A DNA stretch of 8,006 nucleotides from Allobutyricicoccus pentlandensis (lineage in GTDB: Bacteria > Bacillota > Clostridia > Oscillospirales > QAMX01), in the NCBI GenBank assembly GCA_904398645.1, contig CAJFPH010000048.1, positions 1 through 8,006 of the forward strand. Reading direction: 5' to 3'. The position numbers and the translations under genes were made by a program. The notes under the pieces were generated by a model that worked only from the letters and a program-made list of their open reading frames with translations, was not told the DNA's origin and did not search any database. Positions within the stretch are counted from its first letter, which is position 1; each line of letters starts with the position of its first letter. Positions 1 to 6,456 of this stretch are shown here, piece after piece.

Positions 1-1160
1 CTCTGTTCCAGTTCCACTCGCCTGACAGCCAGGGTTTCCGACTCCTGCCGAAGCGCGGCACGCAAAGCTTCAATCTCAGCGGCCTGACGGCGCTCCTCCT
101 CTTCAGCGGAAAGCAGCGTTTGATACTGCAACTCTGCAGCCGCGATCTTCTCTTCCGCCTCTCGCCGGCGTTCCTCGTAGTCCTCATGTTCGCGGGCAAT
201 GCGCTCACGGTCACGGGCATTATGTTCCAACTCCGCCGAAAGCAGCGCAAGCTCATTTTCGGCGCGCGACGCTTCCAACTCCGACTGACGGGACGCCGTA
301 CGAAGTTCCTCCATATCGTGCTGCAACGCCGCCGTGTCTCGCAACAGTTCATCGGCGTGCGCCGACAACTCATCTGCGCGTGTATGACACAATTCCAGAT
401 CGGTCGCCAGGGTTTCAGCAGCCTGGCGCGCGGCGTTTAGACGTTGGCTCATGCCATCAAGCGTCAGCATAATCATACTGACCTCAAGTCCCCGCAGCTC
501 ACTGCGCAGGGCATGATAGCGCCGTTCCTTCTCCGCTTCTTTTTCCAACGGACCCAGCCGTGACTCCAGCTCCGAAATGATATCGCCGATACGAGTCAGA
601 TTCTCCTGTGCGTCGGCAAGGCGGCGTTGCGCCTCCTCGCGACGGTAGCGGTATTTGGAAATACCCGCCGCCTCGTCAAAGACCTCACGCCGTTCTTCGC
701 TCTTAACGGAAAGAATCTCGTCGATCTTTCCCTGGCCGATGATGGAATACCCATCCCGGCCAAGTCCGGTATCCATAAAAAGCTCATGGATGTCACGCAG
801 CCGGACCAACTTGCGGTTGATGTAAAATTCACTCTCGCCGCTGCGGTAATATCGCCGCGTGACGGTGACTTCCTGATAATCCGTATGCAATCCGCCGTCT
901 GCATTGTCAATGGTCAGCGACACCTCCGCGCTGCCCATCGCGCGCCGGTTCCCCGCGCCCGCAAAAACAACGTCTTCCATCTTTGAGCCCCGCAGCGTCT
1001 TTGACGACTGCTCGCCCAAAACCCAGCGAATTGCATCGGAAATGTTCGACTTTCCGCTGCCATTTGGTCCCACAACAGCCGTAATCCCGCGGTTGAATTC
1101 AATATGCGTCCTGTCCGGGAACGATTTAAATCCCTGGATATCAAGACATTTTAATATCAC
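1..1160 (-). CDS. smc: Chromosome segregation ATPase SMC, N-terminal part (cut by window edge)
   Basis: SMC is the ATPase core of bacterial condensin. It works with ScpA and ScpB on the nucleoid to compact and segregate chromosomes. About 386 codons are visible of a protein usually near 1,190. The N-terminal head is clear: Walker A GPNGSGKS at residues 31-38, SDAIRWVLGEQSS with the Q-loop at 41-53, the IGQGKIDEIL segment near 141-150 and FDEAAGISKY near 161-170. From about residue 175 the sequence turns into a long Glu/Arg/Ala-rich heptad coiled coil that runs off the window. I chose the GTG at 1160 because a GGAG lies 8 bases upstream and the protein then begins MILKCLDIQGFKSF, as the family does. 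An in-frame GTG at 1169 overlaps that GGAG and is less likely. The gene starts 5 bp after the radical SAM gene ends, and its ribosome binding site lies inside that gene's last codons. Identity is very secure. Confidence 0.97.
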   Translation of the reverse strand, partial: MILKCLDIQGFKSFPDRTHIEFNRGITAVVGPNGSGKSNISDAIRWVLGEQSSKTLRGSKMEDVVFAGAGNRRAMGSAEVSLTIDNADGGLHTDYQEVTVTRRYYRSGESEFYINRKLVRLRDIHELFMDTGLGRDGYSIIGQGKIDEILSVKSEERREVFDEAAGISKYRYRREEAQRRLADAQENLTRIGDIISELESRLGPLEKEAEKERRYHALRSELRGLEVSMIMLTLDGMSQRLNAARQAAETLATDLELCHTRADELSAHADELLRDTAALQHDMEELRTASRQSELEASRAENELALLSAELEHNARDRERIAREHEDYEERRREAEEKIAAAELQYQTLLSAEEEERRQAAEIEALRAALRQESETLAVRRVELEQ

Positions 1161-1165
1161 TTGTT

Positions 1166-2140
1166 TCACTCCAATATCGTCCGAACGGCATAGCCGCTCA
1201 GACTTGCATCCTCAAACACACGGACGCACTTTGCGCCCATCGCCTCAAGCCTGTGTATATTTTCTCTTGAAACGCCCGTCGCCTGAGAAACGCATCCACG
1301 CGGCACCATAATGATAAGACGTTTTCCCACAAGAGATGTTTCCTTTAAATTATTTAAAATATTCCTGAAAAAAACGCGCGAACGTGCCATTTCGCCGAGT
1401 GCCGGATGATAAGCGCCCGCAACCGCCGCGCCTCCGGAGAGTTCCCCGGTCGGATTCAGGCCGATTCGGATCACAGGAATATCATGCGCCAGAAAAACCT
1501 CCAACATATCGGCCGCTGCATCCGCGCCTTCGGAAACGGTCAGCGGCCGGTAGTCCCCCTGCCGCCACATATCGTATAGCGCTGTGTCACGGACAACCAC
1601 GACCGGATAAATCCGCACGCCGTCCGGTGAAAGCGCCGCCAGTTCTTCCGCCGTATCACGCCACGTACCGGCGTCTCCCGGCAACCCCGCCATTGCCTGC
1701 AAAATCAATTCCATTCCGGCCGCCCGGATCATGCGCGATGCGCGCCGGACGTCGTCCGCCGTATGACCGCGACCGGCGCGGCGCAATACTTCATCGACCA
1801 TCGACTGCGCGCCGAGCTCTACCGTTTTGACCTGATAGCGCTGTAAACGCTCTATCACGGTTCCGTCGATACAGTCCGGACGCGTGGAAAGACGAATCGA
1901 AACGCCCGTATCGGCAACGGCCTTTAAAAACGCCTCCTGGCGTTCTGCAGGAATCGCTGTAAAGCTCCCACCGTAAAATGCAACCTCTGAAATAAGACCG
2001 GCTTGATAAGCCGCGCAGACCCGCTCCCGTACTTCCTCCGGCTCGGGAGATACGGAGGCGGCTATGCGCCGCTGGTTACAAAACACACAATCGTGGGGGC
2101 ATCCCTCATGTGGAATAAAGACAGGCAAAATACGTGCCAT
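1166..2140 (-). CDS. Elp3-like radical SAM protein without acetyltransferase domain
   Basis: This is a 324-residue radical SAM enzyme of the Elp3/MiaB/NifB superfamily. C14-X3-C18-X2-C21 would bind the [4Fe-4S] cluster that cleaves S-adenosylmethionine. FYGGSF (55-60), STRPD (85-89) and VELGAQSM (107-114) are the SAM-binding and barrel motifs shared with Elp3. Full Elp3 proteins carry a C-terminal GNAT acetyltransferase domain and modify wobble uridines in tRNA. Here only about 100 residues follow the barrel and no GNAT motif is visible. Its substrate is therefore unknown; a role in RNA modification is inferred from the family and from its place between rnc and smc. The ATG at 2140 overlaps the rnc stop by one base (TAATG), so translation is probably coupled to rnc. 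This gene in this position is common in clostridia. A coproporphyrinogen-oxidase-like (HemN) assignment is less likely because of the STRPD and VELGAQSM motifs. Confidence 0.88.
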   Translation of the reverse strand: MARILPVFIPHEGCPHDCVFCNQRRIAASVSPEPEEVRERVCAAYQAGLISEVAFYGGSFTAIPAERQEAFLKAVADTGVSIRLSTRPDCIDGTVIERLQRYQVKTVELGAQSMVDEVLRRAGRGHTADDVRRASRMIRAAGMELILQAMAGLPGDAGTWRDTAEELAALSPDGVRIYPVVVVRDTALYDMWRQGDYRPLTVSEGADAAADMLEVFLAHDIPVIRIGLNPTGELSGGAAVAGAYHPALGEMARSRVFFRNILNNLKETSLVGKRLIIMVPRGCVSQATGVSRENIHRLEAMGAKCVRVFEDASLSGYAVRTILE

Positions 2141-2826
2141 TACACCTGTATCCCCATGAGCTTTAGCGCTTCATGCGCCGCAGCCTGCTCCGCTTCCTTT
2201 TTACTGTGGCCCCGTCCACGCGCGACAACGTTTGAATTCAGCAGAACTTCCATCTCAAACGTCTTGTCGTGATCCGGCCCGGACTGAGACGCCACGCGGT
2301 AACTGAGTACTTCCTCACGATTCTTCTGCACAATTTCCTGCAGCATTGTCTTATAATCATTAAAATTATGCCGGCTTGCTGTTCTGGCGACGGACGGTTT
2401 GATAAAGCTTAACACAAAAGGCTGCGCAGCCGCAAACCCACCGTCCATATAAATGGCTCCAATCACGGCCTCCACAGCATCCGCCAAAATGCTGGAACGT
2501 TCTCTTCCGCCTCCCGCTTCTTCGCCGCGCCCCAATAGTAAAAATTCACTGAGGCCCAGAGAGACCGCCACTTCATGCAGCGCCTGCTCACATACGACGG
2601 ACGCACGCAGTTTCGTCAGCTCCCCTTCAGGAATATCCGGATACAGCTTAAAAATATAGTCAGAGGTCACCATGCCAAGCACGCTATCCCCCAAAAACTC
2701 CAGCCGTTCGTTTGACTGCGTATGACGATCCCGCGCTTCATTTGCATAGGAACTATGCGTCAGGGCAGTCTTTAAAAGCTCACGATTACGAAAACGATAC
2801 CCAATTTTCTTTTCCAATTTTTCCAT
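2140..2826 (-). CDS. rnc: Ribonuclease III
   Basis: RNase III is a homodimeric, Mg2+-dependent cytoplasmic endonuclease. It cuts double-stranded RNA, including the rRNA precursor stems and some mRNA and antisense duplexes. The 228-residue length is normal. The family signature NERLEFLGDS lies at 39-48, giving acidic residues E40, E43 and D47; the second acidic pair is D116 and E119 in ADAVEAVIGAIY. A C-terminal double-stranded RNA-binding domain runs from about 156 to 225, with NDYKTMLQE at its start and the conserved GRGHSKKEAEQAAAHEAL at its end. All catalytic positions are present. It starts 7 bp after the acpP stop with only a weak purine-rich site (GGAAGAG) upstream, so translation probably depends on coupling to acpP. 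It overlaps the downstream radical SAM gene by one base. Confidence 0.97.
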   Translation of the reverse strand: MEKLEKKIGYRFRNRELLKTALTHSSYANEARDRHTQSNERLEFLGDSVLGMVTSDYIFKLYPDIPEGELTKLRASVVCEQALHEVAVSLGLSEFLLLGRGEEAGGGRERSSILADAVEAVIGAIYMDGGFAAAQPFVLSFIKPSVARTASRHNFNDYKTMLQEIVQKNREEVLSYRVASQSGPDHDKTFEMEVLLNSNVVARGRGHSKKEAEQAAAHEALKLMGIQV

Positions 2827-2833
2827 ATAGCGC

Positions 2834-3070
2834 TTACTCTTCCATGCGGGATTCTATATAATCCGCCAGCTCCGCAACTGTTGAAACCGCCCAGCTCTCG
2901 TCATTATCCTCAATTGTGATTCCAAATTCCTCTTCGCATGCCAGCGCCAGCTCTACCATATCGAGCGAATCCGCGGCAAGGTCGTCATAAAAGTTGGTTT
3001 CCAACGTAATACTATCCGGTTCTACATCAAACTCATCTGATAAAATACGCCGCAGTACATCCAATGTCAT
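2834..3070 (-). CDS. acpP: Acyl carrier protein
   Basis: This is a 78-residue acidic carrier protein of type II fatty-acid synthesis. Ser35 in the DSL motif (ADSLDMVEL) is the attachment point for 4'-phosphopantetheine, which carries the growing acyl chain; PlsX, encoded just upstream, uses acyl-ACP as its substrate. The four-helix pattern is recognisable: helix I 1-15, helix II after Ser35 with the EEEFGI segment, and a C-terminal helix ending in YIESRMEE. Two small departures stand out. The residue two before Asp34 is Ala where Gly is usual (LAADSL). The loop before the last helix reads EDNDESWAVSTV, with a tryptophan unusual for housekeeping ACPs. Neither removes a known catalytic requirement. 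The ATG at 3070 follows AGGGGG by about 9 bases and lies 13 bp after the plsX stop. No fabD or fabG lies between plsX and acpP; that compact arrangement is known from clostridia. Confidence 0.95.
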   Translation of the reverse strand: MTLDVLRRILSDEFDVEPDSITLETNFYDDLAADSLDMVELALACEEEFGITIEDNDESWAVSTVAELADYIESRMEE

Positions 3071-3083
3071 GCACGAATACCCC

Positions 3084-4094
3084 CTATTCCCTCATCTGCG
3101 CAATGCGAGCGGCAATTTTTTCATTTGTCTCAGACTCACAATATGCCACCGCTGACGTAATCGCATTGGCATAAGCCTGTACATCTGACGAACCATGTGC
3201 TTTGAAGACAGGCTTTGCAATTCCAAGGATTGGCGTCGCGCCCGTTTCTCGATAATCCGTCATTTTCTTCAGGGGTTTCAACTTCGGCTTAATGATGGCA
3301 GCGGCCAGTTTGGTTGACGGTGTCGCGGTCATCGCCTCGCGCACCTTCGACATCAGCAACATCCCGGCACCTTCAATCGTTTTTAAAATGACATTCCCTG
3401 TGAAGCCATCGCAAACAACCACATCGGCCCTATCCCAAAAGATGTCACGTCCCTCAATATTTCCGCAAAAGTTCAGGCGCCCCGCTTCATGCAGCCCGGC
3501 AAACTGCTTATGGGCCTCCAGCGTCAGCGGATTCCCCTTATGTTCCTCCGTGCCATTGCTGATCAGACAGACGCGCGGATTTGCCACATGACACACAGAC
3601 TCCATATAGGCACTACCCATCAGTGCAAACTGCGCCAGATATTCACTGCTGCATTCGGAATTTGCACCACAGTCAATCAGCAGCGCGCCATGATCTCCGG
3701 ACGACGGCAACATTACCGCCAGTGCCGCACGCCGCACGCCGGGAACACGCCCAACCAGCAATGTCGCGCCAGTCAGCAGCGCTCCGGTATTACCGGAAGA
3801 AATAAATGCGTCGCCCTCCCCGCGTTTTAAAGCGCTCAATCCAATCGACATGGAAGAATTGCGCTTTTCACGTACCGCACGTACCGGGTCGTCCTCCATG
3901 GTAATAACTTGCGGCGCATGAAGTACCGTAATCTCGTTCATCGGAACGGCGTTTTTTATAAAAACACTTTTGATCTGCTGCTCATCGCCCACAAGCGTTA
4001 TCTCGGCATTTACGCGGTCACGGGCTGTGACAGCGCCGAGAACGGCGGCTTCACAGCCCATATCTCCGCTCATGACATCCAATATAATCCTCAT
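3084..4094 (-). CDS. plsX: Phosphate acyltransferase PlsX
   Basis: PlsX converts acyl-ACP and phosphate to acyl-phosphate, the acyl donor used by PlsY in the first step of phosphatidic acid synthesis. It is a peripheral protein at the inner face of the membrane. The 336-residue product shows MRIILDVMSGD at the N terminus, SGNTGALLTGAT at 100-111, LLIDCGANSE at 138-147, EEHKGNPLT at 183-191 and DGFTGNVILK at 229-238, all typical of PlsX. The same frame stays open upstream to an ATG at 4256, which would add 54 residues. I prefer 4094 because family members begin there and a GGGGGGA run sits about 7 bases before it. The start overlaps the stop of a possible 39-codon ORF (TAATG). It heads the recognisable part of the plsX-acpP-rnc-radical SAM-smc operon; rpmF, often found upstream, is absent here. 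Confidence 0.96.
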   Translation of the reverse strand: MRIILDVMSGDMGCEAAVLGAVTARDRVNAEITLVGDEQQIKSVFIKNAVPMNEITVLHAPQVITMEDDPVRAVREKRNSSMSIGLSALKRGEGDAFISSGNTGALLTGATLLVGRVPGVRRAALAVMLPSSGDHGALLIDCGANSECSSEYLAQFALMGSAYMESVCHVANPRVCLISNGTEEHKGNPLTLEAHKQFAGLHEAGRLNFCGNIEGRDIFWDRADVVVCDGFTGNVILKTIEGAGMLLMSKVREAMTATPSTKLAAAIIKPKLKPLKKMTDYRETGATPILGIAKPVFKAHGSSDVQAYANAITSAVAYCESETNEKIAARIAQMRE

Positions 4095-4213
4095 TACGCG
4101 TCCCCCCAGGCCTGTCCGCGCACCATTTCGGCACGGCACTCTTCTATAATTGCCAACGACCGCACCGCAATTGCGTGATACCGGTCTTTTTTTTGAACGG
4201 ATACGCGCCTCAT
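4094..4213 (-). CDS. Possible 39-residue ORF translationally coupled to plsX
   Basis: A 39-codon ORF starts MRRVSVQKKD and ends RGQAWGDA. Its stop shares bases with the plsX start (TAATG), the same junction seen between rnc and the radical SAM gene. The product would be basic at the N terminus and mildly amphipathic in the middle (AIAVRSLAIIEECRAEM). I recognise no family. It is not ribosomal protein L32, which many relatives encode here: there are no L32-type CxxC zinc motifs. Against it, the ATG at 4213 has no convincing ribosome binding site, and the ORF crosses a run of eight A residues (T8 on the plus strand, 4189-4196), so it could be chance or the tail of a lost upstream gene. The overlap with plsX is the only strong argument for it. 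Confidence 0.3.
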   Translation of the reverse strand: MRRVSVQKKDRYHAIAVRSLAIIEECRAEMVRGQAWGDA

Positions 4214-4442
4214 AAGGCGCAAGTATGCCGAATCTTATATTCACAAGCCGAAACACATTCTCACCGTCGTGACTAACGTAATATACCAGCGCCCCGATTG
4301 CCGTTTTTCACAATCAAAGGAAGTTCCTAAATCCTCCTTGCAGTGGATAGCCCCGCGAGAAAGCCTGAGGATGCAAATTCTACATACTCCGGTCGAGTCA
4401 AGACAGATAAGAAAATTTTTTCGTACTTACCATTTAATTCAA
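4214..4442 (-). promoter_or_regulatory. Probable 5' leader of the plsX operon
   Basis: This stretch has no supportable gene on either strand and lies between the operon and its candidate promoter. Read on the minus strand it carries several short complementary segments. ATCCTC (4368-4373) can pair with GAGGAT downstream (near 4331-4336). TTGCA just upstream of the first can instead pair with TGCAA just before the second; the two pairings cross, so they would be alternatives or a pseudoknot. Further down, AGGAA/TTCCT and GATTG/CAATC can each form a small hairpin. An AAGGAGG sequence lies in this region but no sensible start codon follows at the right distance. I cannot match it to a known riboswitch or to 6S RNA. 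Confidence 0.25.
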
Positions 4443-4471
4443 TGTATAAATATGCATTCATAGTCAAACAA
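4443..4471 (-). promoter_or_regulatory. Candidate promoter for the plsX operon
   Basis: On the minus strand TTGTTT (4466-4471) and TATACA (4443-4448) are separated by 17 bases in a strongly AT-rich stretch, in the right place and direction for the operon. The match to the sigma-A consensus is only moderate. A second TTGACT at 4396-4401 has no well-spaced -10 partner (TAGAAT follows after only 13 bases). Confidence 0.3.
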
Positions 4472-4571
4472 CACAAAAATATACTATATTATTGTAACAA
4501 AGAAACGCGATCTTTTCAATACTTTCTTCTTACCAAATCGTGCTTCAATAGTATAGGAAAAAATGAGGCAC

Positions 4572-4615
4572 ACTGCCAAAAAACAGCATGGCAAAACATG
4601 CTGTTTTTTGGCAGT
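4572..4615. terminator. Bidirectional intrinsic terminator with 19-bp perfect stem
   Basis: The arms ACTGCCAAAAAACAGCATG (4572-4590) and its exact complement (4597-4615) flank the six-base loop GCAAAA. The core stem CAGCATG/CATGCTG is preceded by six A and followed by six T on either strand, the classic form of a two-way intrinsic terminator. On the minus strand it would stop transcripts coming from the redox locus before they enter the plsX operon. On the plus strand no gene upstream is evident. Confidence 0.7.
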
Positions 4616-5048
4616 AAGTAAAATTCCTCCGCAAATAACTCGACTGATCTCTAAGCAATTCGATTTTCTCGTGCGCCGAAACTTCATTTGATTTCAATAT
4701 GACCGGCATCGACAAATATTTTTAGCAATAAATGTTATACACCCACTAATTTTTCAGGTTCCTGAGCACTGTGCAGCCAAGTGATGCAAACATGCAGTGG
4801 AAGAAATATATATGACATTTCGTAAAACGGTATGATCTCTCTTCTTGCATGATTTTACAAAATACTCATATTTCCAACAAGTTCCCCATAACCTTACCAA
4901 CTGCAGGCGCATTATACATTATATCAAATCTCAAGAAGCAATTTGCTTCCCAACGCTGTCCATATGAGTATTGTTTCTGGAACATTCTCGATTACGCTTT
5001 ATCTTTCATCACGCTCTGTCCCATCATGAAGATTCCTTTTGTTTTGAT
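4616..5048. other. AT-rich spacer with no recognisable gene
   Basis: Between the terminator and the flavodoxin-fold gene I find no coding region I can support. The short open frames on both strands lack ribosome binding sites, are poor in typical codons and show no family resemblance. On the minus strand one frame between about 4910 and 4620 has only a few stops and might be eroded coding sequence, but I cannot name it. The region holds the inverted-repeat segment at 4861-4972. Confidence 0.5.
4861..4972. repeat. 112-bp segment bounded by 11-bp perfect inverted repeats
   Basis: AATACTCATAT at 4861-4871 is the exact reverse complement of ATATGAGTATT at 4962-4972. Inside lies a second palindrome, GAAGCAA-T-TTGCTTC (4935-4949). 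No target-site duplication is visible in the flanks (left ...TTACAA, right GTTTCT...). It could be a small non-autonomous element remnant, a folded RNA, or chance in AT-rich DNA. Confidence 0.4.
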
Positions 5049-5585
5049 TTAATTCAGTTTACGCCCCAATTCATAGGCCAATTTTGGATAGCGGGACCGG
5101 GCCGTCATGGATGGCGTTCCGCACCCCTTGCCCAGAATCATACCCTTGTCTTCAAAATTCAGATAACGAACCAGCGTTTTGTAATGTGCTTCCAAGGCCT
5201 CAAACGTCCAGTCGTCCGCATTCCACGCCGCAGAAATCAGAGCCGATTTCATATGTTTTCGTGTGATGCTGCTGTTAATCGCACAGAACCGGTCTATCAA
5301 TGTCTTTAACTGGGCGGACATGCCATAATAGTACAGCGGCGTAACAAACACCATCATATCCGCATCCAGAATCTTCCGTCGGAACTGCTCCATGTCATCC
5401 TTTTGGACGCAGGGACCTTCATACCCACAGCTGACACAGCCTGTACATGGATACAGGTCAGCATGGGCTACGTCGATGATTGCCACCAAGTGCTCTGCTT
5501 CCTGTGCACCCCGAATAAATTCCTCAGCCAGTAAATTAGATGAACCATGTTGATTTGGACTGCCTTCTAAAACCATAATTTTCAT
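5049..5585 (-). CDS. Flavodoxin-fold NAD(P)H-dependent oxidoreductase with four-cysteine motif
   Basis: This is a 178-residue intact protein of the flavodoxin-like/NADPH-dependent FMN reductase group, probably cytoplasmic. The N-terminal strand and FMN phosphate loop are clear (MKIMVLEGSPNQHGSSNLLAEEF), and TPLYYYGMSAQLKTLIDR at 82-99 is the typical flavin-contacting segment. C47-X2-C50-X2-C53-X5-C59 followed by QKDDM matches the compact cysteine motif of iron-sulfur flavoproteins (Isf), which bind [4Fe-4S] next to FMN. Many gut clostridial relatives keep similar cysteines without proof of a cluster, so cluster binding is inference. The start at 5585 is supported by GGAGGAGG about 10 bases upstream. 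It lies 18 bp after the broken flavodoxin lipoprotein gene and was probably co-transcribed with it. The substrate is unknown; quinones, flavins or other small electron acceptors are typical of the family. Confidence 0.85.
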   Translation of the reverse strand: MKIMVLEGSPNQHGSSNLLAEEFIRGAQEAEHLVAIIDVAHADLYPCTGCVSCGYEGPCVQKDDMEQFRRKILDADMMVFVTPLYYYGMSAQLKTLIDRFCAINSSITRKHMKSALISAAWNADDWTFEALEAHYKTLVRYLNFEDKGMILGKGCGTPSMTARSRYPKLAYELGRKLN

Positions 5586-5603
5586 ATTCTATTCGCCTCC
5601 TCC

Positions 5604-5997
5604 TCACTGTACATCGTTAATCCAGCTACGCAGTTCGTCCTCCGACACACTGGCCGAAAAGCGCTCTCCTTCCAGCCAGTTACCGTTCCCGGCCTGCTTC
5701 GCCAAGCTATCTGCGCTGGAAACCAATGCCGCTGCCTCCGGTGATTTCCGCAATCTGCTCCGCGATGCTTTTGGTGGTCCCTGTGGCGGAGAAATATGCG
5801 ACCAGCACTTTGGTATCCGTATCCGACTGCTCCGAAAGGGCAGATGAACCAATAGACGCCTCCGGGTCCTGCGCTTCACTGTCTTCCGGTGAGCCGTTGA
5901 TTCAGGTGCAGGATCCCCACTCCCGCAGGCCGCGAGACTGAAAGCCAGACAAGCGGCAAAAAAAGATACTGCGCCATCGTTTCATACGTTTTCTCAT
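5604..5997 (-). pseudogene. Decayed flavodoxin-type lipoprotein gene
   Basis: Stitched across frames, this reads as a secreted flavodoxin lipoprotein. ATG at 5997 follows GGGGGA. The n-region RKRMKRWR and hydrophobic SIFFAACLAFS lead to lipobox LAAC, then an acidic Ser/Pro linker, then KVLVAYFSATGTTKSIAEQI, the FMN-binding start of a flavodoxin domain, and at the end GSGIGSSADSLAKQ...WLEGERFSASVSEDELRSWI, the usual C terminus. Three one-base shifts break the frame: an extra T in a run of seven (5958-5964), a lost A near 5897-5899, and an extra T near 5720-5722. In addition ITGG joins directly to GSGIG around 5730-5745, so the middle of the domain, roughly 80-100 residues by comparison with the family, is gone. 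The shifts alone could be sequencing errors; the deletion could not. No functional product is expected. Family assignment (PF12682-like flavodoxin) is from remembered motifs. Confidence 0.75.
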
Positions 5998-6037
5998 TTT
6001 ATTTTCCCCCGTATTTGTCTGTGCCTTCCTGCAAAGC

Positions 6038-6352
6038 TTACCGCGCAAAAGGTCTTAGCATTTTGCTTACAAACGATTTGACAATTTCATAAATCGAGTA
6101 ATGCGCAACATTTACATGCGCAAGCTCCATGGCTTTCATCTGCTTTTCCGTATGGGAAGTATATGGGTACACGCCAAACAGGAACGGAAAAAAAGCATAA
6201 AGGAATTCCTGGATATCGCCCGCCGTCATCTCCGGAAAAAACTTTTCCAGGCAGCAGCCGCCTGCACGAAATGCATCGGCATAGGCAATCTTGAAATCGA
6301 CAAGGTTCTCCAGGCGGCTATTGCCCTCCATATGAAACGCAGGTTTCGACAT
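6038..6352 (-). pseudogene. C-terminal remnant of a TetR/AcrR-family regulator
   Basis: The 104 codons read like the ligand-binding half of a TetR-type repressor: NSRLENLVDFKIAYADAF, then a helix with FFPEMTAGDIQEFLYAFFPFLFGVYPYT, then HTEKQMKAMELAHV and a closing YEIVKSFVSKMLRP helix. The DNA-binding helix-turn-helix that should make up the first 50-60 residues is absent. Only about 115 bp separate this ORF from the divergent start region, and no HTH motif is present there in any frame. In this frame a TAG lies 12 codons upstream of 6352. The ATG at 6352 sits only four bases from a promoter -10 box and has no ribosome binding site, so it is unlikely to be a real start. I read this as a truncated, nonfunctional regulator of the adjacent reductase genes. 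It ends 40 bp before the decayed flavodoxin gene on the same strand. The TetR call rests on motif memory. Confidence 0.6.
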
Positions 6353-6356
6353 TGAT

Positions 6357-6385
6357 ATTGTACTATTTCTTTTTCCTGTTGTAAA
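6357..6385 (-). promoter_or_regulatory. Sigma-A-type promoter reading toward the TetR remnant
   Basis: TTTACA (6380-6385) and TACAAT (6357-6362) are separated by exactly 17 bases; each matches the consensus hexamer at five of six positions. Transcription would begin near 6350, inside the TetR remnant, and could drive the minus-strand flavodoxin pseudogene and the intact reductase at 5049-5585. It is the best promoter match I see in the window. Confidence 0.5.
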
Positions 6386-6401
6386 CTATAAATCGTAGGT
6401 T
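6383..6401. promoter_or_regulatory. Operator-like imperfect palindrome in the divergent spacer
   Basis: AAACTA (6383-6388), seven bases, then TAGGTT (6396-6401) form arms matching at five of six positions (the sixth can be a G-T pair). It overlaps the -35 box of the minus-strand promoter and lies upstream of the aldo/keto reductase, where a repressor would be expected to bind. One imperfect site of this length is weak evidence. Confidence 0.2.
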
Positions 6402-6456
6402 CGGCAGTTTTTATTTCGGCATAATAACGCCGGCCAAAATCTGAATCGTACAACAG

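Noticed and set aside
120..1311. Several plus-strand open frames opposite smc and the end of the radical SAM gene (for example 120-440, 627-986, 904-1311)
   Set aside because: They are antisense shadows of strongly conserved minus-strand genes, with no ribosome binding sites or family resemblance.
2930..2960. Atypical residues in acyl carrier protein as a sign of a specialised carrier
   Set aside because: The DSL serine and helices are intact and the gene sits in the housekeeping operon; the differences are within likely family variation.
4095..4256. 54-residue N-terminal extension of PlsX from ATG 4256
   Set aside because: PlsX proteins begin at MRIILD; the extension has no PlsX features and a better ribosome binding site sits at 4094.
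4269..4621. Plus-strand open frames 4269-4463 and 4343-4621
   Set aside because: They lack ribosome binding sites, and the longer one runs through the terminator hairpin; the products look like translated spacer.
4484..4687. Minus-strand 67-codon ORF across the terminator
   Set aside because: It spans the 19-bp terminator palindrome, and its product resembles no family.
4849..5309. Plus-strand open frames 4849-5052 and 4971-5309
   Set aside because: The second is mainly antisense to the flavodoxin-fold gene and the first has no start signal or recognisable domain.
5958..5964. Run of seven T in the lipoprotein signal sequence as a phase-variable or programmed frameshift
   Set aside because: Restoring this frame alone would not give a protein; two other indels and an internal deletion follow.
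6226..6453. Minus-strand 75-codon ORF as the missing N-terminal half of the TetR regulator
   Set aside because: It overlaps the remnant in another frame and contains no helix-turn-helix pattern.
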